64,000 bases of DNA, from contig NZ_CP139972.1 of assembly GCF_034424315.1 (NCBI RefSeq), positions 1,674,001 through 1,738,000 of the forward strand. Reading direction: 5' to 3'. Under the pieces are notes generated by a model. The model worked only from the letters and a program-made list of their open reading frames with translations. It did no database searches and was not told where the DNA came from. This DNA comes from Chitinophaga sancti. GTDB lineage: Bacteria > Bacteroidota > Bacteroidia > Chitinophagales > Chitinophagaceae. The translations under genes and the position numbers were made by a program. Positions 27,590 through 36,223 of the stretch are shown here, piece after piece. Position 1 is the first letter of the stretch, and each line of letters starts with the position of its first letter.

Positions 27590-30500
27590 TCAAACTGTGG
27601 TAGTTGCTGTCTTTTTCTTATACATCGCATACCAGCCCAAACCGCTGGCTTTTCCGCCGGAGTCGGGGTTTCCGAAAAGGTAAAACAGTGTAGAGCCGTT
27701 TGGGGGAACTTTCAGCATACCGAGGAACTTCAGGGCAATTTCGGTAAACATAAGGAGGAATGAATTCTGCGAAGTATTGTAGGCGAGCCGGATCTGGCCT
27801 ATTGATAGTTTCATTACGTTTTGCAGGCTGATTAATTTGGCGCCGCCACCGGTACCTGGCAATGATATACCTATGGAGGCTTTATAGTTAGCACCTTCTT
27901 TGCTATGAGGTGACCATGCGATTAAGAGGTATGAATCCAGGCTTATCTTTCCAGCCAATTCGCCAGGAGTGCCCATATTCAGTTTAAAGCGCAGGCCATA
28001 CCAGCTCCCGGTGCTTACATCCGACAATGCAATGTCTGGTATTACTGCGAGGTAGCCTTTATCACTAAGCGTAGTGAGTGGCTCGGCAATTACCAGGCCC
28101 TGTAGATCCAGCGCGAAATTCAAAAAGATGCTGTTATTCCTCGCCTTACTGTGACTGGTGTCAAAGCTGATCTGAGAAGCATCCAGCACCATTGCTTTTG
28201 ATGAAGGATCGGATCCGGGATAAGTCATTAAAATTCCCAGGTTATTGAACCTGAGTCCCTGGTTGGGATTATCTTCACCGGGGTTATTACCAAAAGAAAA
28301 TATATCAAATGCAGGAACAGTATCTTCATTGCCGATCAGGTAATAATCTATAAAACCGCTCATCGCAAACCAGGACCTCATATTTCCATCATTGTCTGTA
28401 TTAAGCGTGCTGAGAACAACGTTTGAGATCTGGATTTTATGAATAATGTTGTTATCAAAATAGAAGGAGTTATCACCCTGGCTGGAGATATTATAGATCG
28501 TCTGGTTGTCAGTGATCTGGAGGCTTCCCTTTAGTAACACATTGTGGTATACGTTATCCGGAACACTCATACCGGAAACCTCCATTTTGAGCAGCTCGTT
28601 AACTGTTAGTTGGCTAAGACTTTCAAAGCTCCGCACCGATGTATTTTCAAAAAGTACTTTCAGTGTCAGCAGGCGGAAATCGTAGGTAGTGGCGGTGACT
28701 GGCGCGATTGCCTTGTCCGTGCCATCATCAACAAAATCAGGATCCAGGTAATAGATCAGACCAAATATTGTACTGACATTATCCAAAGCTGCATTAGCAC
28801 CATTTTTTACTACAGGGCTAATTTCCACAGCAAGATGGTGAGCATTGAATGCATTGGGCTCAGTAACCCCTGCCATGATACCGGTAAGGTTATCTGGCAG
28901 TCTGCTGATATCCATGCGTAAGAACAATATACCGGTCCAGTTTTCATCCCGGGCAATGGAATTGAACTTTGAATAGTATTTATTATCACCGTTCAAATTT
29001 GCCTGCTTAAAATAATTTTGCAGCCATTGAGAAAGTATTACCAGCTGATCATTATCCGGAGGTGTAATGGTACCGTCGTCCATTGTATTGCTGGGTGAAG
29101 CAAAGGTTTCTTTCTGTGTCCATTTAGAGGGGTTAGCCACCAGGCTGTCAATTACATTAGCAGGATCATATAGTTTTCCTTTTTTAGCCTTGATCAGCAT
29201 CACGTTCCTGTAGTCATTATACTTGTTCTGTTGTCCCACGTTTGCGGTCATTTCCCAATTACCAATGCTCATGGTATTTAAAAACGCCGCCTGACCGGGA
29301 GTGTTGCCATTCGGCTGGCCAAGGTAATCAGCGTTGGCCACTACCAGCATCAGATCTCCTGTTTGGAGCGCTTCAACAAGGGGTGGTTCAGGATTTAAAA
29401 ACTTTAGAAAGAATTCTTTACCGGCATCAGTATTTTGTCCCAGTAATACTTCATTCCATTGCATTTGGGCGCCGGAAGAAGTAAGCGTTACCAGTAAGCC
29501 GGAAGGTGTAGTGGATGTTTGTGATATTTCATTTTCCAATCTATTGGAAGCAGCCAATAAAGATTGCGAGGTGGAAAGTTGACCCACATATTTTCTGCGG
29601 GTAGGGCTTACCAGCTGGTTTTCAAAAGTCTCGATCTGATCCTGTGAAAAAGAGTTAATACCATCTCCACTGATAACTCCGTTATAAGGCACAATCGGGA
29701 AAGTGACGCTATCATCCGCAACAAATAAAAAGCCGGGAGTTTTATGCCCGAACAGGTCAGAGTACTGTGGAGAAATAACTTCATCGTTACCAAAGAGCGA
29801 TGACCCTTTAGGTTGCGCCACATAATAAATAGAATTTCCAGGGGTGGAGATAAAAGTTGCCCATGAGGTGTAAAAAGTGTTATCGAGTAAAGGTGCATTA
29901 GCTACCTGTGGTGTTTTTACAGGAGACGCTGCATCGAAAGGGAATTTAGGCGCGAAAGCAGGTTGATTGGAAAGGAAGCGGATTTTATCACCATCTTCCT
30001 TATCAGATTTTGGTGTTATGCTAAAGAACTCGGTTCCCTGCAATCCTCCAATCAGGTATTGGGTGCCGGTGCCGCCGGCGTTCATTTCGATGGTAAAGTC
30101 GCCTTCGGGAGTGACGAGGAATCTTTGTGTAGTGGAGGAAGTGGCTTCTCCTGCAGCGAAGACCAGCCGGGCAGGCAAGCAATCAACACCAGTTATCTGC
30201 GGTAACAGGTTAATAGCGGCGCCAAAAACAGTTCTAAAAAAGGATGCCAGTCTAGTCGTATTCCCATCAATGTTGGTACCAGTAAAATTGAACCAGGTAC
30301 GTCTGCTTGCATAACTACCGCTGATGGTGCAGGCACCTATTCTGCAGGGATCATATGCAGTGTTAAATACATCAGTAGGATCAATACTTGTTTTAAATTG
30401 AATGAGGTCAGTAGCGCCCTTAGTAGTATCGGCCAGCGGGATCCATTCGGAGATTACATCGCGATCATTTGTTGCCATGGGGTACAAAAACTGAAAGCCC

Positions 30501-31105
30501 CACTGAAAGTCATCATACAATGATTGCCGTTGTATATAAATAGTGAACTGAATAGTTCCTCTTAATGGGCCGGAGAATGAAATATTCCCGATAACCGGCG
30601 GACGCGATTGCGGGGCAGAAGGGCCGGAAAATCCGATAGTATTATTGTTTAGTGAGCCGTTGAGCTGGAGCACAGTATCATCTGTCCAGGAAAGAAGCAT
30701 CCCGTTGGCGATGGTGAGTGACAGGCTGGTAGTAAGCGTTGCCTGTAAACCACTGCTCACCGCCGTGCCGTCGCTATTGATGCCCATTAGCGGAGCAGTA
30801 GCAGCGTTAATATTGCTATTATCCTGGAGCCATATAAAAGCGCGGGAGGCCCCGGCACGAAACAATACATTGTAAATATTGGTTACAAACACTTTTGCAT
30901 TGGCAGCATCTGTAATGACAGGTGGTACAGCGGCAAAAACGAAACTACCGGAATATACTGTACTGGCCAGTGCTTCCTTCAATTCTATTGTATCAACATC
31001 GGGGTTGATGCCTGCTGGTATTACAAATGCAATAAAGCCAACATCGTTCCCTTCAGTATCTAAAAGATATAACTGGTCGATCAATTGTTTTCTGAATAAA
31101 GCCAT
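27590..31105 (-). CDS. 1171-residue beta-rich protein of unknown function
   Basis: A large soluble-looking protein with no signal peptide or membrane segment. It opens MALFRKQLIDQLYLL and soon contains GFIAFVIPAGINPDVDTIEL. The body is beta-rich with recurrent Asn/Ser/Thr/Gly turns. Local landmarks are YDPCRIGACTISGSY near residue 250 and RDENWTGILFLRMDISRLPD near 720. No known family is recognised. It lies 42 bp upstream of the 3974-residue gene on the same strand and shares its style of strand-rich sequence, so the two proteins probably act together. Composition and the absence of export signals suggest release by lysis, by a dedicated device, or cytoplasmic assembly. Confidence 0.8.
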   Translation of the reverse strand: MALFRKQLIDQLYLLDTEGNDVGFIAFVIPAGINPDVDTIELKEALASTVYSGSFVFAAVPPVITDAANAKVFVTNIYNVLFRAGASRAFIWLQDNSNINAATAPLMGINSDGTAVSSGLQATLTTSLSLTIANGMLLSWTDDTVLQLNGSLNNNTIGFSGPSAPQSRPPVIGNISFSGPLRGTIQFTIYIQRQSLYDDFQWGFQFLYPMATNDRDVISEWIPLADTTKGATDLIQFKTSIDPTDVFNTAYDPCRIGACTISGSYASRRTWFNFTGTNIDGNTTRLASFFRTVFGAAINLLPQITGVDCLPARLVFAAGEATSSTTQRFLVTPEGDFTIEMNAGGTGTQYLIGGLQGTEFFSITPKSDKEDGDKIRFLSNQPAFAPKFPFDAASPVKTPQVANAPLLDNTFYTSWATFISTPGNSIYYVAQPKGSSLFGNDEVISPQYSDLFGHKTPGFLFVADDSVTFPIVPYNGVISGDGINSFSQDQIETFENQLVSPTRRKYVGQLSTSQSLLAASNRLENEISQTSTTPSGLLVTLTSSGAQMQWNEVLLGQNTDAGKEFFLKFLNPEPPLVEALQTGDLMLVVANADYLGQPNGNTPGQAAFLNTMSIGNWEMTANVGQQNKYNDYRNVMLIKAKKGKLYDPANVIDSLVANPSKWTQKETFASPSNTMDDGTITPPDNDQLVILSQWLQNYFKQANLNGDNKYYSKFNSIARDENWTGILFLRMDISRLPDNLTGIMAGVTEPNAFNAHHLAVEISPVVKNGANAALDNVSTIFGLIYYLDPDFVDDGTDKAIAPVTATTYDFRLLTLKVLFENTSVRSFESLSQLTVNELLKMEVSGMSVPDNVYHNVLLKGSLQITDNQTIYNISSQGDNSFYFDNNIIHKIQISNVVLSTLNTDNDGNMRSWFAMSGFIDYYLIGNEDTVPAFDIFSFGNNPGEDNPNQGLRFNNLGILMTYPGSDPSSKAMVLDASQISFDTSHSKARNNSIFLNFALDLQGLVIAEPLTTLSDKGYLAVIPDIALSDVSTGSWYGLRFKLNMGTPGELAGKISLDSYLLIAWSPHSKEGANYKASIGISLPGTGGGAKLISLQNVMKLSIGQIRLAYNTSQNSFLLMFTEIALKFLGMLKVPPNGSTLFYLFGNPDSGGKASGLGWYAMYKKKTATTTV

Positions 31106-31213
31106 GACGCTTAGATTTCATTTGATGATAGAGAAGATGATGGGAAATAAAAATCCTCCTGGCCTTCGCCAGTAAAATTTATTTATCCTGTACAGTATAT
31201 TGGTAGTGAAGAA

Positions 31214-31251
31214 ATGCCTTGTTCACGGGGCTGTTAGCATGAACAAGGCAT
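31214..31251 (-). terminator. hairpin after the small paralogue genes, possible attenuator
   Basis: Perfect 12-bp arms (31214-31225 and 31240-31251) with a 14-nt loop lie 11 bp after the stop of the 241-residue gene at 31262. On the minus strand a short T-rich stretch follows. It would partly separate expression of the two small genes from the two giant ones downstream, giving excess of the small proteins. Confidence 0.55.
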
Positions 31252-31261
31252 ATGAAATATG

Positions 31262-31987
31262 TTAATTAGTAAAGCTTGTAGCACAAGCAGCTGCGCGTTG
31301 TGTGCTGACACCAGCTGCATTATACCCGCTCATGAAAATTGCGATAGTATAGGTAGTACCTCTGCCAATACTCACATTATTAAATGCAGCTCTTCCTGAA
31401 GAAGAATCTGGTGAAATTGGGATAGAAGCCAGGGGTGCAGTGCTATAGAAAGAAGGATTAGCCCCTTTCCAAATAGCAGCCCATGCACCATTTGTTTGAG
31501 GCAAGAGGCCATCTGGCAGGTCAAACTGGAAAGATACAGAAGTGGTGCCGACATTAATTCCTGAAATAGAAGGGGTAAAAATAGTGCCCACACCTTCGCC
31601 GGAGGATGCTGCCGGAATAAATGCAGAGGAACAAACATTACCATACTTCTGTATGTTGCCGGTTGCATTAAGAACCTGGCCAACAGCATAACCAACAATG
31701 TAGCTATTGTTAGTTACATTCAAGCCGGTAAAGGACGCAGAACCAGATTGTGTGTTTGAAGGAATCGGGAATGTTTTCAAGGGTTCTGTGTTCCATGGAA
31801 TGGCGTTGGAATTTTGCCAGATAGCGATGAAATTGCCATAAGTATTAGGTTGATTTCCTGGCATTGTGTTAAAATCTACATCAATTTCATCCGCAGAAAC
31901 AAAAGAAATGTTGAGCGTTGTGGTAAGAGAATTGGCAGCGGCGGCTGCTACAAGCACTTTCTGTGCTTCATCTGTTTGTGTTTCCAT
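31262..31987 (-). CDS. two-domain beta-sandwich-like protein, paralogue B
   Basis: A 241-residue protein made of two similar halves (about residues 34-104 and 148-220). Each half has the order: short strand, conserved turn, then [FW]xAIW, a strand, a GSA/GRA strand, and YxVGY- or YTIAIF-type end. In the first half the turn is MPGNQPNTYGNFIAIW. It has no signal peptide; the N-terminus is polar and helical (DEAQKVLVAAAAAN). It has the same length as the neighbouring paralogue and lies 40 bp after it. Two-fold internal repeats of this kind are typical of lectin-like or structural binding modules, but no family is recognised. Confidence 0.75.
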   Translation of the reverse strand: METQTDEAQKVLVAAAAANSLTTTLNISFVSADEIDVDFNTMPGNQPNTYGNFIAIWQNSNAIPWNTEPLKTFPIPSNTQSGSASFTGLNVTNNSYIVGYAVGQVLNATGNIQKYGNVCSSAFIPAASSGEGVGTIFTPSISGINVGTTSVSFQFDLPDGLLPQTNGAWAAIWKGANPSFYSTAPLASIPISPDSSSGRAAFNNVSIGRGTTYTIAIFMSGYNAAGVSTQRAAACATSFTN

Positions 31988-32027
31988 CGTGTAAATTTTT
32001 GGTTTTAAAAAGGAGGATTTCTTGATT

Positions 32028-32753
32028 TTATGAGGTAGTGGTAGAGGTGCTGAAATTAAGTATGGCTGCGGCCATTGGGTTTTCTTTTCCCATAAAGTAA
32101 ATGAGCGTATAATTGGTGTTAATGCCCAATGGAACGTTATTGATGCCTATGCTACCTTCGTTTGCATTACTGTCGATATCTACAGTTGCCAGTGGGGCAC
32201 CGGCGCTGTAAGGTGATGCAAAGCCTTTCCATAGACCAATCCAGTTGTTATATTTCATAGGCTGGTATCCGCCCAGCGTTTGATAATGAATAGAAAGAGA
32301 ATTAATGCCGATGTAATTGAGGCTAATAGACGTTTGTGTAGGTGCTGCCAATAGCCCGCCAATAGAAATAACACTGCTGCAGCATATATTTGAGATATCG
32401 GGCCCCACACTATAGCCGACAATATAGGCACTTCTTGTAATGGTAACCCCGCTAATTGTCATCGAGCCCTGTTCATTGTTTTGCCCTATTTCAGCCATCG
32501 CCAGAGGTGGAACTGTCCATGGAATCATGGAGGCTTCCCAGATGGCAACAAAATTCTTATAGGTCTGAGGCTGGTTGCCTGGCAAGCCTTTATAGTTTAC
32601 AGTAACAGTATCTCCATCATAATAAACAATAGCAACACTACAGGAGTAAAGAGTTGTATTATCCAACTCAACCAATAATCGTTGGGATGCAGGACTAGCA
32701 ACAGCCGCTTTTTTAATCAAAATCACATCTGGTTGGGGCTCATCATTTTTCAT
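32028..32753 (-). CDS. two-domain beta-sandwich-like protein, paralogue A
   Basis: First gene of the 17-kb cluster. It is 241 residues, the same length as paralogue B, with halves at about residues 48-118 and 152-222. The first half contains LPGNQPQTYKNFVAIWE and SAYIVGYSVG, nearly the same as in paralogue B; the second contains GGYQPMKYNNWIGLWKG. This shows duplication inside the gene followed by duplication of the gene. It has no signal peptide. A pair of adjacent cysteines (ICCSS) lies between the halves. A 24-bp tandem repeat sits 18 bp upstream of its start and may be part of its promoter. The function is unknown. Confidence 0.75.
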   Translation of the reverse strand: MKNDEPQPDVILIKKAAVASPASQRLLVELDNTTLYSCSVAIVYYDGDTVTVNYKGLPGNQPQTYKNFVAIWEASMIPWTVPPLAMAEIGQNNEQGSMTISGVTITRSAYIVGYSVGPDISNICCSSVISIGGLLAAPTQTSISLNYIGINSLSIHYQTLGGYQPMKYNNWIGLWKGFASPYSAGAPLATVDIDSNANEGSIGINNVPLGINTNYTLIYFMGKENPMAAAILNFSTSTTTS

Positions 32754-33469
32754 TCGTACTTTAGTTAGGTTAGGTATCTCTTAATAAATAATTATAGGTA
32801 TCTCGTAATAAATAATTAGCTGTGGTTCCAATTTGATTAGATAGCAGGAATTTAGGGCGTATGAAATCGTCACAAGAGATTAGTTGACATAAATTCAGGA
32901 ATGGCATTGCAACCATATATTGAATCTATTTAACATTATAAAACTCTTGTCTGATTAAATTGAATAAGGTAATCCTGAAAATGTTTGTTAATTCTATATT
33001 TGCGTGTCTTTTCCACACTCTTATTTTGGGCGTTTGCTTACGATTGACTGTTGTGATCTTTTAAATTTTTCATAAATGGTGAACTATTTCAGACAAGTTT
33101 GCAATTCAACCAGCCATGTGATTCTGCTATGGGGGGAATGCTGCATGTTTGAAATATGTATTCTTTTAACAACGCGGATGATGATTTGTTTATGAGAAGG
33201 GCATTTATTTTTTTGCTGCCAAAGCTTCAAAAGCAAAAAACATATATTTGTATGGAAGTTGGGCTATTCATTTAAAATCGAAATAAAGAGTTTCACCAGT
33301 AAATTATGAATAAAAACAGAGGGCCAATTATACCAAAGGTAAAATTCTCCCTATCTAATCCGGGAACCGGGCGCTGAGTATTCCTATTGATCAAATTCTC
33401 AATGCCTTCAATTTACCTTTGATATAACCGCTATTCACAATAACCGAAAAAAGCCAAAGCACTCCTACT
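32754..33469. other. upstream region of the giant-protein cluster
   Basis: This 716-bp AT-rich stretch must contain the promoter of the four-gene cluster. Besides the 24-bp tandem repeat, it holds a short coding-like frame at 33306-33377 (24 codons, opening MNKNRGPIIPKVKFSL). A shifted frame then reads SIPIDQILNAFNLPLI to about 33427. These may be a small broken gene. I see no other gene. Confidence 0.4.
32771..32818. repeat. two-unit 24-bp tandem repeat
   Basis: Units 32771-32794 and 32795-32818 differ at one position. Each begins taggtatctc and ends aataaataatta. They lie just upstream of the first gene of the giant-protein cluster, in its likely promoter or 5' leader, so they may be a regulator-binding site or a recent slippage duplication. 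Confidence 0.8.
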
Positions 33470-34432
33470 CTATTCTCTGATGCTTGTATTGTCTTCCAGG
33501 CATAGGCGGGCAATTTCATCCTTCCGTTTAAAGCTAACCCCATTATGTTGCTTCATATAAGTAAACAACTCTTTGGTCGCCTGTACCATTTGAGGAGTGC
33601 CCCCGATCCGATCGTGAAAACTAATAGACATCTGCCTGCGGGTATTTTCGGCTTCCTCATATAACTGATCAAATTCCATCTTCACCTGGTTTACGAATTG
33701 ATCAGTCGAAAAATTCTTCCCCTCAATTAATAGAATATCATTACACCGGATTGTGTAAGGAACAGTGACAAAATCCTTCCCGTTTACTTGTTGGATAAAT
33801 GGTTCATCACGGCTCAAATCGTCAATATGATATAAAAATCCCAGTTCCTGCAAGATCTTCAAGGTATTTTCACCCCGGCGAAGCCAGTTCGCATTATAAC
33901 CGATAGCTGTAAACCCTGTTACCTGCTTAATGGCATCTACTCCGTCTTTGATGAATTTCTTCTCGTCTTCATAAGACATGGTATATTGAGTTGACCAGTT
34001 CATACCATGGGCTGCAGCCTCATGCCCCCGCTCAACAATTTCTTTCGCAAGCTTTGGGTTTTTAAGCACGGCACTACCTACCATATGAGATGTTATTTTG
34101 ACACCTAATTTGCCCCAGTTATCCAACATGCGGGGAATTCCTTCTTTATACCCGTATTGATACCAGGTTGCTGATGGCAGATCCTTATAACCTTTCTGCA
34201 TATTTTGAGGAAATGGACTTTCCGCATTTTCAGGTTGTCCACCAGCTTCGAACTGCATAGAAACCGAAATCACTAACCGGGAACCATCAGACCATTTTGA
34301 CTTCCTGGCTTGAGGTGCAGCAGCTGTATCTGTTGTGGGTGTTGCTACAGCAGAAAATGGAACAGGGCCAGCCAGCAAACCTGCGGCTGTTATTAATCCG
34401 CCTTGACGGATAAATGATCTTCTACTACTCAT
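33470..34432 (-). CDS. Tat-exported polysaccharide deacetylase-like protein
   Basis: The preferred start is the ATG at 34432, giving SSRRSFIRQGG, a twin-arginine signal followed by a hydrophobic stretch, so folded export by Tat is predicted. An upstream in-frame start would overlap the DoxX gene. The mature domain follows the NodB/allantoinase (PuuE)-like pattern: RLVISVSMQFEAGG, IVERGHEAAAHGMNW (metal-site region), GFTAIGYNANW, and a C-terminal SISFHDRIGGTP. The usual first Asp of the metal site is replaced by the MQFE segment, as in PuuE-like relatives. These enzymes hydrolyse amides in N-acetylated sugars or allantoin. It is the second gene of a pair with DoxX. A 54-bp relic of it lies at 49048-49101. 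Confidence 0.8.
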   Translation of the reverse strand: MSSRRSFIRQGGLITAAGLLAGPVPFSAVATPTTDTAAAPQARKSKWSDGSRLVISVSMQFEAGGQPENAESPFPQNMQKGYKDLPSATWYQYGYKEGIPRMLDNWGKLGVKITSHMVGSAVLKNPKLAKEIVERGHEAAAHGMNWSTQYTMSYEDEKKFIKDGVDAIKQVTGFTAIGYNANWLRRGENTLKILQELGFLYHIDDLSRDEPFIQQVNGKDFVTVPYTIRCNDILLIEGKNFSTDQFVNQVKMEFDQLYEEAENTRRQMSISFHDRIGGTPQMVQATKELFTYMKQHNGVSFKRKDEIARLCLEDNTSIRE

Positions 34433-34439
34433 AATTTTA

Positions 34440-34832
34440 TTAATTGTGCATGAAACGATCAAGAGAAATATTATTGCTGGCTATAAACTGCAACAACAAA
34501 ATAAGTACAAGGGCATGGAGCATCTGGGAAGGAAGGGCTTCCCAGTTTTCAATCAGACAAGTACCAAACATTAACAATAGCATCAGGATAATTCCCGCCA
34601 GCACAGCTTTACCGGAAAACAAGCCCAGCATCAATAGTATACCTATTATGAATTCCGCTATTGGTAAAGTATAACTAAAGGGCATCACCAGCCTTTGAGG
34701 CAACATAGATTTTGCAAACGTACCAGTCATCCATTGGCTAAATCCCGCAAGTTTGGGTAGCCTGACTAATCCGTGTCCAAAAAGGCTTACTCCAGCCACC
34801 AGGCGTAACATGAGATAAGATAAATCAGTCAT
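34440..34832 (-). CDS. DoxX-family membrane protein
   Basis: A four-helix membrane protein of the DoxX family. The signature opening is LRLVAGVSLFGHGLVRLPKL, followed by an LPIAEFIIGILLMLGLFSG helix and a LIENWEALPSQMLHALVLI segment. I chose the ATG at 34832 (MTDLSY); an ATG six codons upstream is possible. DoxX proteins are linked to quinone-dependent oxidoreduction, though many members are uncharacterised. It ends 7 bp before the deacetylase start, so they form one transcript, divergent from an AraC-type regulator. Confidence 0.85.
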   Translation of the reverse strand: MTDLSYLMLRLVAGVSLFGHGLVRLPKLAGFSQWMTGTFAKSMLPQRLVMPFSYTLPIAEFIIGILLMLGLFSGKAVLAGIILMLLLMFGTCLIENWEALPSQMLHALVLILLLQFIASNNISLDRFMHN

Positions 34833-34913
34833 AATGTAATTTTGATACAAAATTTCACTAAACCCAGCTCTTAAACAAGGATATATACAGGAAAATGTTG
34901 TATAATTGCAGGT

Positions 34914-35762
34914 GTGGAAACAAAGAATTTATATACTGCCTACGAACTCGAATTATTAGAAACTTACCATTACAACGCCAGGGCACATAAAAATACCTTT
35001 TTCGAAATGGTATTTGTGCTGGATGGAACCGGGATCCAAATCATCAATGAGCATCAACTTCCATATGCACCTGATAAGTTGTTTCTCATCTTTCCGCAGG
35101 ATCAACATAGTTTTCAAGTGGATACTTTCAGCCGCTTTTTCTTTATCCGGTTTAGCAACGACTACTTAAAGCTACAAACGAGTCAAAACATTAAGGACCT
35201 GGAGTATATTTTCAATAGTTATAATCACCTGCCTGGATGCATACTAAAAACCGTTACAGATAAACCTTTCATCAGGGCCACCGTGGATGCATTGATCAGG
35301 GAAAAAGAAAACCAGTCTCCTCACCAGGAGCAGATCATCCAACAACTTATTAATACTATTATCACATTTGCAGCCCGTAATCTCACCTTACAGGAAACAG
35401 GAGTTTTCAATGGAAATATAACCAACGTAATGCCGGTGATTAATTATCTGCACCAGTTTATATTTCAACCTGAGAAATTGAAAATTGAACAAATCGCGGC
35501 AAAATTTAACTTATCGCCGAATTATATCGGGGAGTATTTTAAAAAACATACTGGCGAAAGCCTGCAACAATATATTACCCTGTATAAAATAAAATTAATT
35601 GAGAGCCGCCTGCGGCTTACTGATATGAGAATTAATGAAATTGCATTCGAATTTGGGTTTACGGATCAAAGCCATTTGAACAGGATATTTAAAAAGTATA
35701 AGGGTGTGGTACCTTCCGTATATCGTAGAGATAGTAATCAACCTCATCCTGAGCACTGGTAG
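34914..35762 (+). CDS. AraC-family transcriptional regulator (cupin sensor)
   Basis: A 282-residue regulator with a GTG start. The N-terminal cupin-like part contains FFEMVFVLDGTGIQIIN and FLIFPQDQHSFQ, which fits a ligand-sensing barrel. The C-terminal double helix-turn-helix is clear (IEQIAAKFNLSPNYIGEYFK and INEIAFEFGFTDQSHLNRIF). It is transcribed away from the DoxX/deacetylase pair across an 81-bp gap, so it probably controls that pair. Confidence 0.9.
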   Translation: METKNLYTAYELELLETYHYNARAHKNTFFEMVFVLDGTGIQIINEHQLPYAPDKLFLIFPQDQHSFQVDTFSRFFFIRFSNDYLKLQTSQNIKDLEYIFNSYNHLPGCILKTVTDKPFIRATVDALIREKENQSPHQEQIIQQLINTIITFAARNLTLQETGVFNGNITNVMPVINYLHQFIFQPEKLKIEQIAAKFNLSPNYIGEYFKKHTGESLQQYITLYKIKLIESRLRLTDMRINEIAFEFGFTDQSHLNRIFKKYKGVVPSVYRRDSNQPHPEHW

Positions 35763-35824
35763 GGGTTATCGTAAGGGAAATCCTCCTTCAAAAATGCATT
35801 TTAAAATTGTATGCGCCTTATTTG

Positions 35825-35990
35825 AGGTGCATTCGGCGGGGAAAACAGTCTCCAGTTTTAATTTTCCCATCGGAATTTATGGATAAGATTTGTTATCGCT
35901 AACCAGGTAACGATATTGATCCGGAGATAACACTATTGATGCAAGACAAACGAACAAAGGCAAGCCGTATTTTTTAAAAAGAAGGTCTGA
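35825..35990 (+). pseudogene. relic of the pRiA4b ORF-3 family gene
   Basis: This stretch aligns by eye with about 8869-9040 inside the intact gene at 8762-9328. Shared blocks include ggtgcattcggc, gatattgatcc and the segment encoding IDAR. Small insertions, deletions and stops break the frame. It is the inner third of the gene only. Together with the fragment at 7449 it shows that several copies once existed here. Confidence 0.75.
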
Positions 35991-36105
35991 GAAGCCTGGA
36001 AAGCACTATCGTATTACGTACTATCTGGTTCGTTTCTTATCTTTTTTAGGGCGTCAAGGTCTATAATGGTAATATCCCCAATACTCCATTTTAGGAATCC
36101 AAATT

Positions 36106-36113
36106 TATTTTTG
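36106..36113 (+). promoter_or_regulatory. candidate Bacteroidota -7 element (TATTTTTG)
   Basis: TATTTTTG matches the TAnnTTTG -7 consensus and lies about 110 bp upstream of the first gene of the surface-assembly operon. No clear -33 TTTG is seen at the expected distance, so it is tentative. Confidence 0.3.
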
Positions 36114-36223
36114 AGTATCTCAACCTTTTAATGAGCTTTCATGTTAGAAATGTGCATGTGGCTACATTATTCGTCCATGAATATAATGAGCCTATTAACC
36201 TGAATCACTAAATGCTTAATTTA

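Larger units (their letters stand above)
35763..36223. other. intergenic stretch with a gene relic and leader DNA
   Basis: Between the AraC gene and the DUF4402 gene. It contains the pRiA4b ORF-3 relic at 35825-35990 and the presumed promoter of the surface-assembly operon near 36106. No intact gene is seen. Confidence 0.5.

Noticed and set aside
15623..31105. Reading the two large proteins as Tc-type insecticidal toxins
   Set aside because: No RHS/YD repeats, TcA-type pore region or TcB/TcC partner is seen.
15623..32753. Reading the giant cluster as an extracellular contractile injection system
   Set aside because: No sheath, tube, baseplate or AAA ATPase gene is present; LysM-like repeats alone are not enough.
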